Shown: in pieces, positions 43,375-53,394 of the stretch
Layout: each line of letters starts with the position of its first letter
Position numbering within the stretch: the first letter of the stretch is position 1
From: Euglena gracilis
Taxonomy: Eukaryota; Euglenida; Euglenophyceae; Euglenales
Direction of reading: 5' to 3'
Length of the DNA: 64,000 bases
Assembly (NCBI GenBank): GCA_039621445.1
Contig: CP154956.1
Location: 68,682,349-68,746,348, forward strand
Program-made: the position numbers and the translations under genes
The notes under the pieces: model-generated
The model's database searches: none
What the model was told of the DNA's origin: nothing
Seen by the model: the letters and a program-made list of their open reading frames with translations, nothing else

Positions 43375-43590
43375 TGTATACAGCCGAAGGTGCGCCGATC
43401 GATCCCCGCGGTATGCCCTCTGCCCGTACGGGATCGACCAGGACTCACACGGCGGGGCCTTGGTCTCGAACCCACGACCTCCCGCGTGTGAGGCCAAGAC
43501 CTTAACCAATAATCTATCCGGATCCGACTGGTATTGGTGTTACGAACCTACCACTGCAGTGTGCCGCAGGCTCTCACGTCCGCCGCACAC
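43375..43590 (-). repeat. tRNA-Val-like SINE, copy 1
   Basis: On the minus strand the sequence ATTGGTTAAGGT (A box) is followed by GGCCTCACACGCGGGAGG (anticodon-loop-like, CAC) and GTGGGTTCGAGACC (B box). That is the layout of a tRNA-derived pol III SINE head, closest to tRNA-Val(CAC). Stem pairing is too poor for a working tRNA. A second copy 573 bp to the right is about 90% identical. Confidence 0.7.
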
Positions 43591-43947
43591 ACTCCCCTCC
43601 CAAGAGCCTTACCACACTAGCCCGCTGTGTCACCGTGGCCGTGGCCCCTACAGCTCGGGGTATGCCTCACACGGCCGTAGTTGGCTAGTGCCTCTCACGA
43701 GTACTGCGTCACCAGACCTGCCGACCCCTGCAGCTCGGGTTTACTATAGCCGGCAGTTTACGTGTTGTCGTCTTCCACGGGCTCTGCCGCCTTGGAGCGT
43801 CCCCCTTTGCATCGGCTTGAGACTTTGGAACGGTGTAGGAGTTTCAGTCGCCCTGGACTTGGCGCGTCGGCCTCCGCCTTCCGGGCGCCGTGGGGTCCGG
43901 CTCTGATCTCCGGTTCGTGTGGCATTGGGCGGGTTCCTCTGCTACCA

Positions 43948-44170
43948 TGTATACAGCCGAAGGTGCGCCGATCGATCCCTGCGGTATGCCCTCTGCCCGT
44001 ACGGGATCGACCAGGACTCACACGGCGGGGCCTTGGTCTCGAACCCACGACCTCCCGCGTGTGAGGCCAACACCTTAACCAATAATCTACGGATCTACGG
44101 ATCAGACTGGTCTTGGTGTTACGCACCTACCACCGCAGTGTGCCGTAGGCTCCCCCGTCCGCCGCACACA
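43948..44170 (-). repeat. tRNA-Val-like SINE, copy 2
   Basis: Same ordered blocks as copy 1, including CAGCCGAAGGTGCGCCGATC and the tRNA-like head, in the same orientation. Confidence 0.7.
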
Positions 44171-45185
44171 AGGAGACCCCTAACAGTGGTTACTGGGGTG
44201 GTACGGGGCCTCTAAAGCGCCTCCCCCCGTTTTTGTTGCGGCGGCAGCGCACGTGCCTGACCGCTGCCACCGTTGCCTGCACCGTCGCACCGGAAACTCC
44301 CGTCATGTTCCCCAGGGCCTTAGCCCTTTCATGGGATCCATTTGTGTCTTTTAAGCGGCACGAGGCGGGACCCCCCCTCCCAAGGTAGCCGATCCATGTC
44401 CTTTTTCGCCTCTCCCTTCCCCCATTTTTGAGGTTTCCGATGCCTTCAAATCTTTAGGGACGTCTTACGCCAACCCTTTGCCATGGCAATACGCTATCAC
44501 ATCACTACCCCTTGATAAATGCTCCACCCGTTCCTAAATCGCCTCGTTAAACCCTGGCCTCTTTTGTTAAAGAAAACATTTTTCCCTTCAGGACCTTGTG
44601 GTTTAGGTTTTCCATTAGCCAGGTATCTGGGGCACCCTCCGCCGGTGGCAAAATTCGGGGTTAGGCTTTTCACAGGTGGGGTCTTTCTGGTGGGTCTTCA
44701 TGATACAGCCCGGTTTTTGAACTCAGTTAGAAAGGAGGCCACCTTGAAAGGGCCAAACCAACGGAACCAATGTTGTGCGTTTTTCGGGGTCCACACCAGG
44801 CCGCCACTTGCTCAATGGCGCAATGGCTCTCCCAACCGTCTAAACCACGTTTGGCCCGGGCATGTTGCTTGGCAGCCCAAAAAAAATTCTGCTTTTCATT
44901 GAGAAAAAATGATCTGGCATCTTCGTAATCCCTTGACGGTCCAAAAAGGTAAGGTAACCCAACGAACGACGTCAACAAAACGAAAAAATGCTATTTTTTG
45001 CATTTTTTGTTTGGTTTAGCACTTTCAAAAGCATCTCCCACCCCCCTTTGGGGGCTTGGCCGGACCCCACAACCCCACGGGTCCAACAATCAAACTGTTG
45101 GATCCATGACTGTGGATTCAGGTTGCTGTGCAAAAGAATTCCACCCCACTTTTTAAGGGAATCAAGTGGAAAAGTCTGGATCATA
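44171..45185. other. Spacer with an unassigned minus-strand coding-like patch
   Basis: Minus-strand 44727-44978 reads YLFGPSRDYEDARSFFLNEK and AAWCGPRKTHNIGSVGLALS; frames further along look protein-like but broken. No family recognised; probably a decayed element. Confidence 0.3.
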
Positions 45186-45509
45186 CAATTGCTTGCCGAC
45201 TCCCGGGTCACTCCACTTTTTTAAAAACCAGTCAGTCACTCATTTTCAAAAAAACCAGCCAGTCACCACCCCCCCCCCCGGGGGGGGTCGGCCACTCAGA
45301 AAAACGGCCACTTTCCAGTCACTTTAGGCCATTTTAGGCCCAAAAAATTTTCCCGGCGCCTTCGGCACCGGGGTCACTCAAGCCACTTTTGCCCACTCCA
45401 GGCCGACCCCCTGGGGGGGAGGGGGTCTGGGCCCAAAACCAGTCAGTCACTCTGAAAAAACCAGTCACCCACCCCGGGGGGGGGGGGGTGGGACAGTGTT
45501 AAGCAATTG
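45186..45509. mobile_element. TIR element family D, diverged copy
   Basis: CAATTGCTTGCCG at the left and TTAAGCAATTG at the right are inverted. Contains CCAGTCAGTCACT words, C-run/G-run palindromes and GGCGCCTTCGGCACC, as in 12316-12650. TA precedes the left end; the right flank has CC instead. Confidence 0.55.
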
Positions 45510-46639
45510 CCTGGTCTGGATCCAGAACTCCTTTTTTTGCCCATATCGCTGCACCTCATATCAAACCGTGCAAAAAACAAGGCGTGAAGTTCAACAAGCT
45601 ACACCGCCACGGAACGTCTGGCTAACAGGGGTTCCATGAGTCTTGGAGCCTGGAAATGGAAAACATTCAGCCAGAGAAATTCCTAACCGAACTACACACA
45701 CAACAATTGGAAGTAATGAAGAAACCAGCGAGGAAGAGGAATGATTGAGCCCCTGCCCGGGTCATAGGTGGTGACACACCACACACCGCTGCCCAACGAA
45801 ACTGCTGAGGCGCAGAAGGAAAATTTAAAAAATTTTGACCAAGAAATAGGGCGCGCAGAAATGGAAGGCGTGGTGGGGGTCAACCCCGGAAGTCAAAGGA
45901 AATGTCCGGACACATAAAGTGAAGCCCTTAATAGTCTAATAATATTTTTCCCTGAAACTCCCCCCCACAACCATTTTTCGGCCACTTTTGGCCATTTTGC
46001 CAAAATTTCAAGTTGAGCCTTGTTCCCACATAGGAATAGGAGGAGAGAGGGGTTGGCCCCCCTTCCGAAACTGGGGGTAGGCCCAAGGAGGACCGACTTC
46101 TGCATCCCAAATTATAAACCCAGGTGTGAAGGTAGAGGAAAAAGAGTCAAAAATTAGCAGAAATGTCGCAAAAAATCACAAAAATGGGAAAAATTGGTGT
46201 AGAAAATATGCCGAAAAAGCACCCAATTTTCAAAAAGCACAAAATGCCAAAAAAGTGACCATTCTGTGGAGGGGTTTTCGGGCCGAATTTTGACTTCGAA
46301 AATTTTGCAAAAATAATACACCCCCCATGGACCTCGACTTCGGGTGTCCAAATAATAATAATAATAGACCGGGGGGTTATTATTTGGGGGGGGGGTTAAC
46401 TGTGCACAGCCCTGCCTGGGGTTGGGGTGGCCAGGGTGGGCTGAGCAGATGCACCGAACACATTCAGCAAAATCGGTTAAAATAATGATAATAATGAGGA
46501 TCAAAACAGATTCAGCAAAAGTCAACGGAATTTTCCTGGCTGGTCGCACTTCCAAGCGATTGTTGGTCACCTGAGGCCCTTTGTCCAACCAAGAAGGGAG
46601 ACCCACCATAAAAAGGCCCTCGGTCAGGTATAACGCACT
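45510..46639. other. Spacer, no gene recognised
   Basis: Contains a short (AAT)n run near 46350-46365 and a G run near 46385. Frames are short and unlike known proteins. Confidence 0.4.
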
Positions 46640-47709
46640 TTACCAGAAGCCCAGAGAGATAGCCTTGTCAATTGGCAGGGTTGCTCCAATGCCAAGCCAG
46701 ATAGCGACAACTGAGAAAGACAAGGATACTAAAAAGCTGAAAAACGGTGAAGGAAATACCAGTGCCCAAAAGGAACACGCTTGTGGCCACAGGGCGACGG
46801 AAAGGGTTCTGGAATTTGTTGACGTTCTCAATGAAAGGGACTGTGATCAGACCAGCAGGGACGGCTGCCATGGACAGTACACCCAGCAGCTTGTTGGGGA
46901 TCACGCGCAGCAGGTTGAAGGTGGGGAAGAAATACCACTCAGGCAAGATCTCCAGTGGTGTAGCGAAAGGGTTTGCAGGCTCACCAGTTGGAGTTGGCTG
47001 CATGACAGCCAGACCCACAATTGCAGCAAAGGTTCCTGCAAAAAAAATTTTTTTTTCGCACGCCTTGTTTACTGTTCACACCAAGAATGCAAACAGGGAA
47101 CATGTACAGGAGGTCATTGGGCCACGCTGGCTCACCATAATAGTTGTGGCCCATTCCCTTGGCCAGCTGAGACAAGAAGGAAGTTTGTCATGTGTTCAAC
47201 TTATGGATCGACCTTGGCCCGCAGCTTTGGGTCAGACAAATCAGGCTTCTTCATAACATTGTTCATCACAACAGAGCTTGAACGCCGCTCCAACACACTC
47301 TCTGCAGGCTCAGCAACAACGTAACCAGTCTGAATTCGTGGTGCCACATTGCCCACTTCAAGTGGAAATGAGAATGATGGAAGTGAAAGACAGACGGCAT
47401 ACAGCTTGGCATCTTCGACGGGGAGGAAGACATCGAGACAGAGCGTGCCCCAATTGTGTTGATCAAATTGGTAGAAGCATCAGCACTGTGCCAAGATAAC
47501 GTACAACTGGCAGGAAATCAAGTTGGAGCAGACCTGAAGCGTTGGAAGCCCAGGCTGACACATGCGGTCACCAGCATCACAGCAACGAACCATAGGAAGG
47601 ATCCCCACGCAACAGCCGCCGCCCCACGGAGGCGTTGCGTGCCAGTTGGTGGCAGCATGGCTGGGTTGTATGTTGTCAACGCCACATCCTCGAAAGCTGC
47701 TTTCTGCAT
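46640..47709 (-). CDS. petD: Cytochrome b6-f complex subunit IV, nuclear-type gene with six exons
   Basis: Subunit IV pairs with cytochrome b6 in the thylakoid b6-f complex, which passes electrons from plastoquinol to plastocyanin/cyt c6. Proposed exons (minus): 47534-47709, 47403-47485, 47213-47355, 47082-47166, 46760-47035, 46640-46710; 278 codons including stop. Introns are 48, 47, 46, 46 and 49 nt, all GT-AG. Mature part starts near [13 protein letters not shown] and keeps [20 protein letters not shown], the PEWYFFP quinol-site motif, [15 protein letters not shown] text and a final GATLPIDKA. About 115 extra N-terminal residues include a membrane segment (about 29-55) then a Ser/Ala-rich stretch, fitting a plastid-targeting presequence. 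The first two exons are the least certain. petD is plastid-encoded in most algae and plants. Confidence 0.85.
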
Positions 47710-48230
47710 CGTGCTGACAAAAAATACTTCTTTTGTGACGCGGAGTTCTTAATTTTGGAGCAACGCAGGGCACTGGGAAAAGTCAAAGGAAGGGAAAACG
47801 GTCATCCTGTGGATCATTTGTATCACGCATCCGGAATTCTTACAAACTTGGCTCAGCTGAATGGGTGGATTGAAAATGGCCAAAAAAAATTGAAATTTGC
47901 TTGGCATTTTTCTGCCCCACCCCAGAGGTTTTTTCAAGGACCCGGGGTCCACCCCTTGCCCCAACCCACCAACCCAACCCCAACCCCAGTGAAAAGGTCC
48001 GAGTAACAAACGGACTGGAAATATTGGTTTGCCTTTGTCTCACCTTTTTCTTTGAACCTCTGAAAGCAAAGAATCCATCCCAATTCAAACAAGTTCAAAG
48101 AATGAAAAGAATAAAAAAGAACTCAAAACACCGAGTTTTGGGTCCTTTTTTTGCAGCTGAAAAACCTCATTTGACGTAAAAGGGACTTTCTTTATTTTGA
48201 TCTTTTCCCCCTTGTTCTTGTCTTTTCTGA
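47710..48230. other. Spacer between petD and the recombinase fragment
   Basis: Upstream of petD, an acceptor-like TTTTTTGTCAG lies 4 nt before the ATG, so a 5' untranslated exon may be further right. No gene seen. Confidence 0.4.
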
Positions 48231-48369
48231 TGCGTTTTTTCAATGTTTGGCACAAGACTTTCACCCCAAGGTTGGGGGGGGGGTGTCAGCTGAGCTCTTG
48301 TTTTTTTTTAAAGTTGTATGCCCCCCCCGCAACGATGGTGCCCACACCCGGCTCTACATCAGGAAAGAC

Positions 48370-48445
48370 CCCCCCTCCCCCGACTTTGTCCTGAGTCGGA
48401 GGGGGGAACCCCCCGACTTTGTCCTTCGGACAAAGTCGGGGGTCC
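48370..48445. repeat. GACTTTGTCC hairpin repeat, copy 1
   Basis: CCCCCCGACTTTGTCC, loop TTC, GGACAAAGTCGGGGG. The same hairpin family appears at 49153-49262, 51500-51610 and 52975-53171. Confidence 0.75.
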
Positions 48446-48481
48446 CCCCGGCCGTGGGGGGAAAAATCAGAAGGGGGGATT

Positions 48482-49170
48482 TGTCGCCCTCACCAATTTT
48501 CAAAAAATTTGCGAAATGCGAGGCTATGCCACCACGGATTTGGATGATTATATGGTGGCATTTGCAAAGTGGGTGCTTTCAGTGCACGCTTTGCATGACA
48601 CAGAAGCACAAAAGCTGCCTTTGTGCCTTAGTGGCAATCTGAAAAGATTGCCACTAAGGCACAAAGGCAGCTTTTGTGTCAACAGGCTGGGGTGCCCATG
48701 TATGAATGGGCTCCGCAAACGTTGACAACGTCTGTCAACGCATTGGCTGTGCTGTACAAACAAACAAAACCATTGCATTCCATCGTCCCAAAGGCCAAAA
48801 GCCAGTTCCCAAATTTTGTCCGATTTGTGACCGCGGCAGCATCACGGCTGAAAAAGATGAAGGCACGAGCGCCGGAGGTGCGTGTGATGGACGATGAGGA
48901 CATGCTAAAGTTGCACGCACAGACCAAATGGGTTTCCTGGTACGAGACACAACGATACAACCTCCTGGTGCTGTCGTACAACTTGGGGCAAAGGGCAGAG
49001 TCCATGGAACAGCTTCGCATCGGCAATTTTCATCCGGACGTTACTGACGAGGGCCACAAAATTATGAAAGTGAAGCTTTACACCATGAGCATGGCAGCCG
49101 CAACCAGTATCCAATGGTTAGAAAAATGGGTTGCTCCAGAAGAAAGGGTCCACCGGACTCAGGACAAAGT
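48482..49170 (+). pseudogene. Tyrosine recombinase fragment, Crypton-like
   Basis: Two frames: 48482-48606 (DLDDYMVAFAKWVLSVHALH) and 48679-49170. The second has a SAM-like helical domain (SVNALAVLYKQTKPLHSIVP, PNFVRFVTAAASRLKKMKAR) and then WYETQRYNLLVLSYNLGQRA followed by ESMEQLRIGNF, the box I Arg neighbourhood of tyrosine recombinases. No RT is near, so a Crypton-type DNA transposon or domesticated recombinase is likelier than a DIRS element. A hairpin splits it at the 5' side and a hairpin repeat cuts it at about 49153, so box II and the Tyr are missing. Confidence 0.55.
48607..48678. repeat. 72-bp perfect hairpin with GAAA loop
   Basis: Left arm 48607-48640 and right arm 48645-48678 are exact reverse complements (34 bp) around GAAA. 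It lies inside the recombinase coding region. Confidence 0.95.
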
Positions 49171-49262
49171 CGGTGGACCCACCCCCCGACTTTGTCATCC
49201 CTGAGTCCATCGTAGGGTACACCGACTTTGTCCTGAGTCGGAGGGGGGGTACACCGACTTAA
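49153..49262. repeat. GACTTTGTCC hairpin repeat, copy 2
   Basis: CAGGACAAAGTCGGTGGACC and its mirrored CCGACTTTGTCCTGAGTCGG copies. Truncates the recombinase ORF. Confidence 0.7.
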
Positions 49263-50257
49263 GCCCGGCTTGGCACGGGACACTTTGGGGGGTTGAATTT
49301 GGCCTTGGCCGCGCTGAAGGGAATGCCCACTTTGAGGGAGGGGGTTAACCGAACTTTGCCAAAAAAAAATGTGGCACTTTGAGTGGGGGTGAGGCCAAGT
49401 GGGGCCAGGCAGGTTGTTTTAGCTCGCCGGACACTAATAATAGATACAGCCGGCGCCCCTATTTTTTGAAACGTTTTGAAACATTCTTGAATAGACAATG
49501 CATAATAGACAATAATAATAGACACAATCCTGATCCTCTAAATTCAGGAATTTCAGTTTCGTTACCCTTACCCAATTGGCTTATTGGTGGTCCCAAAGGA
49601 CGGTCCATCAGCCAATCAGGGGGGGTTGGGCTGATGGTCAAGGTACCCCTTGATTGTCCCCCCCCCCCCAATTGGCCAATTGGGGGTCCGGCCATTAGCT
49701 AAATGGGGGGGGGGTGAGGGTAGTCAAGAATTTGGGAATGAAAGATGCCCGAAATGGAACCAAAAGCCATTCAGAAAAACGAAAGAAAAAAAGGTCAATA
49801 TTTAAGGTATTGAAATTTGTTCAGGTCAGTCAATTTCCAAGAAGGCGCCCGAAAATCCACTCTTTTGGGCAATATTTCCGTCCAGACGGTTTGGTCAATG
49901 AAATTCAAGACAGGCGTGCTGGCCCATGCAAAACAGGTTTTAGTGAAAATTGACCAATACTAATGGTTCAAGGGCACCGGGAAGGGTTGCATGGGAAGTC
50001 GGGGGGTCCCTCACCCCCTAGTTTCGGACCCCTCCTCCTCTGCGGGGGCAAAAAAAATCTTCCAGTGCTTAGTGCTGGGTGTACCCTAATATGAAATTTT
50101 GCATTCAACGGCGAGAAGTGGGAGCCCCCCAGTTTTGGAAGGGTGGGTGGGTCCCCCCACTCCCCTCCTCCGATGTTCCCGTACAAGCCTGGCGCCAGGC
50201 GACGCAAGCGAAGCAAAAAATCTTGGGTGCCCTTCAACGGCCCGATTCCCTTTTCAG
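49263..50257. other. Spacer, no gene recognised
   Basis: Contains an inverted CCCAATTGGC / GCCAATTGGGG pair (49570-49690) with a C run, a possible small foldback. 49700-50250 has frames without known domains. Confidence 0.4.
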
Positions 50258-50265
50258 ACTCTCTT

Positions 50266-50894
50266 ATGGACAGATCATCAGTAACTCCTCGCCAAGTTTT
50301 TTTGGAGCCAGTTGAGTTGCCATTTGCCAAGAAAGATGCTTCGTTGGAGATTTTTACAGAATCACAGCTGAAGTCTCTGCTTGAACCTGCAGATGCAAGC
50401 TTGTTCAAATGGAAGAACCTGGCTAAATGGAAGAAGGAGGTGAGAACCCTTCTGCCACAAGAGTTTCAAAGTTGGGACCCAATTTGTATGATTGCTCTTG
50501 TGTTCTTTTTTTTTTCAGTTTTGTTGTCCACAGCCAACCAGGAAACAATCGTTGACCTGAACCCATACCTTGTTGGTGGTATCTTTGGTGGATTTAATGC
50601 CATGGCGCACAACTATCTCAGTTGCACAGTGTGGTGGAAAGGTGTGGCAAAATCAATCCCAACACATGTGTTTGTTCCACCCTGCCTGTCAGTCCCCTGG
50701 CGTTTCCCAATGTGGATGGCTGCATGGGCAGGCGTTTCGGCCTATTTGTTTGAATTCAGAAGAGAAGTTGAATACGAAAACCGCAAAAGCAGACTCTTGG
50801 TATGCAGCAAACCTTTTCTTTTGACCTGAGTGATCAAACATGACAGCTGGCAAAAGAGCCAACCGAAGACTTTGAAAAATATGCAAAAAAATAG
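50266..50894 (+). CDS. Unknown 177-residue membrane-type protein, three exons
   Basis: Proposed exons 50266-50470, 50519-50799, 50847-50894 (178 codons with stop); introns 48 and 47 nt, both GT-AG, with the first ending in a long T run and CAG. The ATG follows an acceptor-like TTTTCAG. The N-terminus is charged (ESQLKSLLEPADASLFKWKN). Then VDLNPYLVGGIFGGFNAMAH and FPMWMAAWAGVSAYLFEF are two likely membrane segments with a Pro/Cys-rich loop between, and the C-terminus is charged (PTEDFEKYAKK). I do not recognise the family; an organelle inner-membrane subunit would fit but is unproven. Intron 1 is less sure, because the frame is also open through it. Confidence 0.6.
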
Positions 50895-51315
50895 GTCATT
50901 AGCGAACTTTTGTTCGTGACAAAGGGAAATTTTTAACCTTATGCTCTCTTCGTTTTTTGCAAACAATTTTCTGTGGCAAATTGTCAGCATCACCTGTGCA
51001 CGCCCTTTTTCTGTAACCGTTAAGAGGCCTGGCGCCTGTCGCGTGTTTCGTTGACATGCTTCACGCGACGGTTTTGGGTGTTTTTTTTTGGTGTTTTTGG
51101 GGCCACAAAACCCTGTCAACGTTTTCATGCCCTGACGATCATGAGCAGGCTTTGCACGATGATTGGGGTGTTATTTTGGTCTCCATGCGAATTCCATCCT
51201 GGCCGGCCTAACCACAGGTCGGCCTCAATTGCTTTCAGCATGGCCGACGCCCCCCCCCCCCGGGGTTTTTAAGAGTGACTGACTGGTTTTGGCCCGGTCA
51301 CTACCCCGGTCAGTC

Positions 51316-51415
51316 ACTCAACGTGTTCAGGGGGCCCCCTTCGGGGGCCCCGTGAACACGTTTTCAGGCTGAAATCTGGGCTCAGCCACAATTTGTGTAT
51401 AAAAAACGTGTTCAG
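51316..51415. repeat. Foldback repeat with GGGGCCCCCTTCGGGGGCCCC core
   Basis: CGTGTTCA and TGAACACG enclose a G/C hairpin with a TTCG loop, followed by ACGTTTTCAGGCTGAAATC. A second copy is at 57937-58022. Confidence 0.8.
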
Positions 51416-51499
51416 CCCGCCAAATGCCTGCCCTGAAATTCGTGGTCATGAACACGTTTTCCAGGAGGGCATTTGTGGCAATGACACGTTTTCCATTAA

Positions 51500-51615
51500 G
51501 TCGGGGGGTCCTGAGTCCCGCCGGCTCAGGGCAAAGCCGGTGACCCCCTACGATGGACTCAGGGGTGACAAAGCCGGTGGAGGGGGTCCACCGGCTTTGT
51601 CTTGAGTCCGGTGGA
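51500..51615. repeat. GACTTTGTCC-type hairpin repeat, copy 3 (GGCTTTGTC variant)
   Basis: CCTGAGTCCCGCCGG and ACCGGCTTTGTCTTGAGTCC mirror each other around GATGGACTCAGG. Same family as 52975-53171. Confidence 0.6.
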
Positions 51616-51847
51616 CCCCCCCCCAAATTTTCAACCAGCCGAAATGAATATGGTTGCAACCACATTTGGGACACTGAAACAGCAGTTGGATGGTTGTCAA
51701 GATAGCAAGAAGCTGTCAAAGCACAGGGAGGATATGAGCTGCCACCGAAAAAACCTGGTGCAGGCAAACGTCATGCCAATGGATTGTTCCAGGACAAAAA
51801 AACGGAGGCAGACAGTTGGTGGAATCCTCAGTGCTTGCGCTTCGCGT

Positions 51848-52924
51848 TCAGAACACGAGGCATGGGAGGCATCTCCCTGCCATCGCACCGAGGGCAACAC
51901 CAACTGTTGCGGGGAGGGGGCATGGTGCGGCCAGCACAGTCAAGGTGCCAAAATTCGTGGCAAAATCGCGATCCATTGGGCGAAGCAAGCCTCGCTTGCC
52001 CAAAGGCAGAAAACACTGAGCACAAGGCTTTCCTTGCATGCGCTCCTCGGTGGTTTCTGTCTTCAGGACCGGGAAGGGGTTAGGAAGGTTATCCATGACG
52101 ACCGAGGTGGCATCTCCCTCCGGTGCCGGCGGCGCAGCAAAGACCGCCTCCCGGTACTCGGCCTTCTTGGCCTCCAGGTAGCGCTCCAAACTGTACTGCG
52201 AGCAAATCACCGGCTCCTGAGAAAGTTGGTGGTTAGCAATCACATAAAAGTTGAACACATAACCTCGTCATTGGAGTTCTCATCGACGACGATGGGTTCA
52301 CCACGATACAGAACAGTGCGAGGACGTTTTGCACGAGGCTGCAGCGGAAAATTTTGGTATTATGAAGGAAAAAGTGTTCTTTACCTGGCGAGGTGCATCC
52401 ACATCAAAGATCTCTGGTTTCACAGATACAATCTCAGGCTCCTCAGACTTCGAAACCTCCATCTTCACACACTCCTCTTTCTGGTGTTCTTTTCTTTCGG
52501 TGTTCCATTTTTCACGTCAGGATCCTCCTTCTTTTCCACCTTGAGGGTAGACTATGAATGAAGTTGTGAAGCAAAACGATTGTGGGGGGAGGCACCTTGG
52601 CCAAACCGGCAGCTGCTTGTAGCTGCACATCACTTGGCAGGGCTCTGTGGTAGCTGTCCATTGTACGTGGTACCACACCCACAACACGAGCAGCATTGTG
52701 CGCACCCATGGAGTTAACCAAGCGGGTGAAAACAGGTCGGTTTTGGGTGCTACCATCAGGCTGAGGCACAGATTGTGAGAAAATGTCCCAAAAAGGACTG
52801 TGTCCGCAGATTCCTTCTTTGGAGTGGATTCCGTGAAGTCCTTTAATTTCGCCAAAAATGCAGTTGGGGTTGGCGTGGGTCCCAAGCCAGCCTCAGCAAC
52901 GACAACGGCCTGTGCCGGCATCAT
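51848..52924 (-). CDS. Unknown multi-exon nuclear-type protein
   Basis: Proposed exons (minus): 52799-52924, 52596-52760, 52516-52551, 52385-52471, 52264-52338, 51848-52216; 286 codons with stop. Introns 38, 44, 44, 46 and 47 nt, all GT-AG. The protein starts MMPAQAVVVAEAG, has FTRLVNSMGAHNAARVVGVV, an acidic/basic middle (KVEKKEDPD, PRAKRPRTVLYRGEPIVVDE) and CSQYSLERYLEAKKAEYREA. In the last exon another frame (51828-52025) reads FCHEFWHLDCAG then NSWCCPRCDG, a half PHD-finger pattern (His-x2-Cys-x12-Cys-x2-Cys) ending in basic NAKRKH and a stop. I could not find a clean intron that joins that frame, so the true C-terminus is uncertain. Possibly a chromatin protein. Confidence 0.55.
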
Positions 52925-52974
52925 CTTGGCTGTGGGAGACAGGGCACACACAACAAAAACATAATTTTCCTCAT

Positions 52975-53171
52975 TAGGGGGTCACCGGCTTTGTCCTGAG
53001 TCCGGCGGGGGGGGGTCACCGACTTTATATCAAGAAAGACCCCCCCCTCCACCGGCTTTGTCCTGAGTCCGGGGGAGGGGGTCACCGGCTTTGTCCGAAG
53101 GACAAAGCTGGCGACCCCCTCCCCCGGACTCAGGACAAAGCCGGTGGAGGGGGAGTCTTTCTTGATATAAA
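52975..53171. repeat. 148-bp near-perfect hairpin, GAA loop
   Basis: 53024-53171 folds end to end: TTTATATCAAGAAAGAC ... GGCTTTGTCC, loop GAA, GGACAAAGC ... GTCTTTCTTGATATAAA, with few mismatches. A partial copy precedes it from 52975. Confidence 0.9.
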
Positions 53172-53214
53172 GGCATCTGTGGTCAGGCATGTTTTCCATT
53201 TAGGCTGTGTTTAT

Positions 53215-53335
53215 AGCAACATGGCTTTGGTCAAAGTCTGTGTTTCTAAACACAGACTTTGGCATGCCAAAGTCTGTGTTTAGAAACACAGACTTTGACC
53301 TAAGTCTGTGTTTCTAAACACGGACTCCGACCTAG
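53215..53335. repeat. AGTCTGTGTTTCTAAACACAGACT palindrome cluster
   Basis: Three successive hairpins built from GTCTGTGTTT and AAACACAGAC. The GCGTTTCGAAACGC version of the same motif recurs at 57140-57260 and 59940-60110. Confidence 0.8.
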
Positions 53336-53394
53336 AAAACCGTGTTCACAATATTTGGACCCCAAAACATCCCAATGATGCAGAAAGGAGAGGA

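Noticed and set aside
46640-47709. petD as a piece of plastid DNA inserted in the nucleus
   Set aside because: It has five spliceosomal-type introns and an in-frame N-terminal presequence, which fresh plastid insertions lack.
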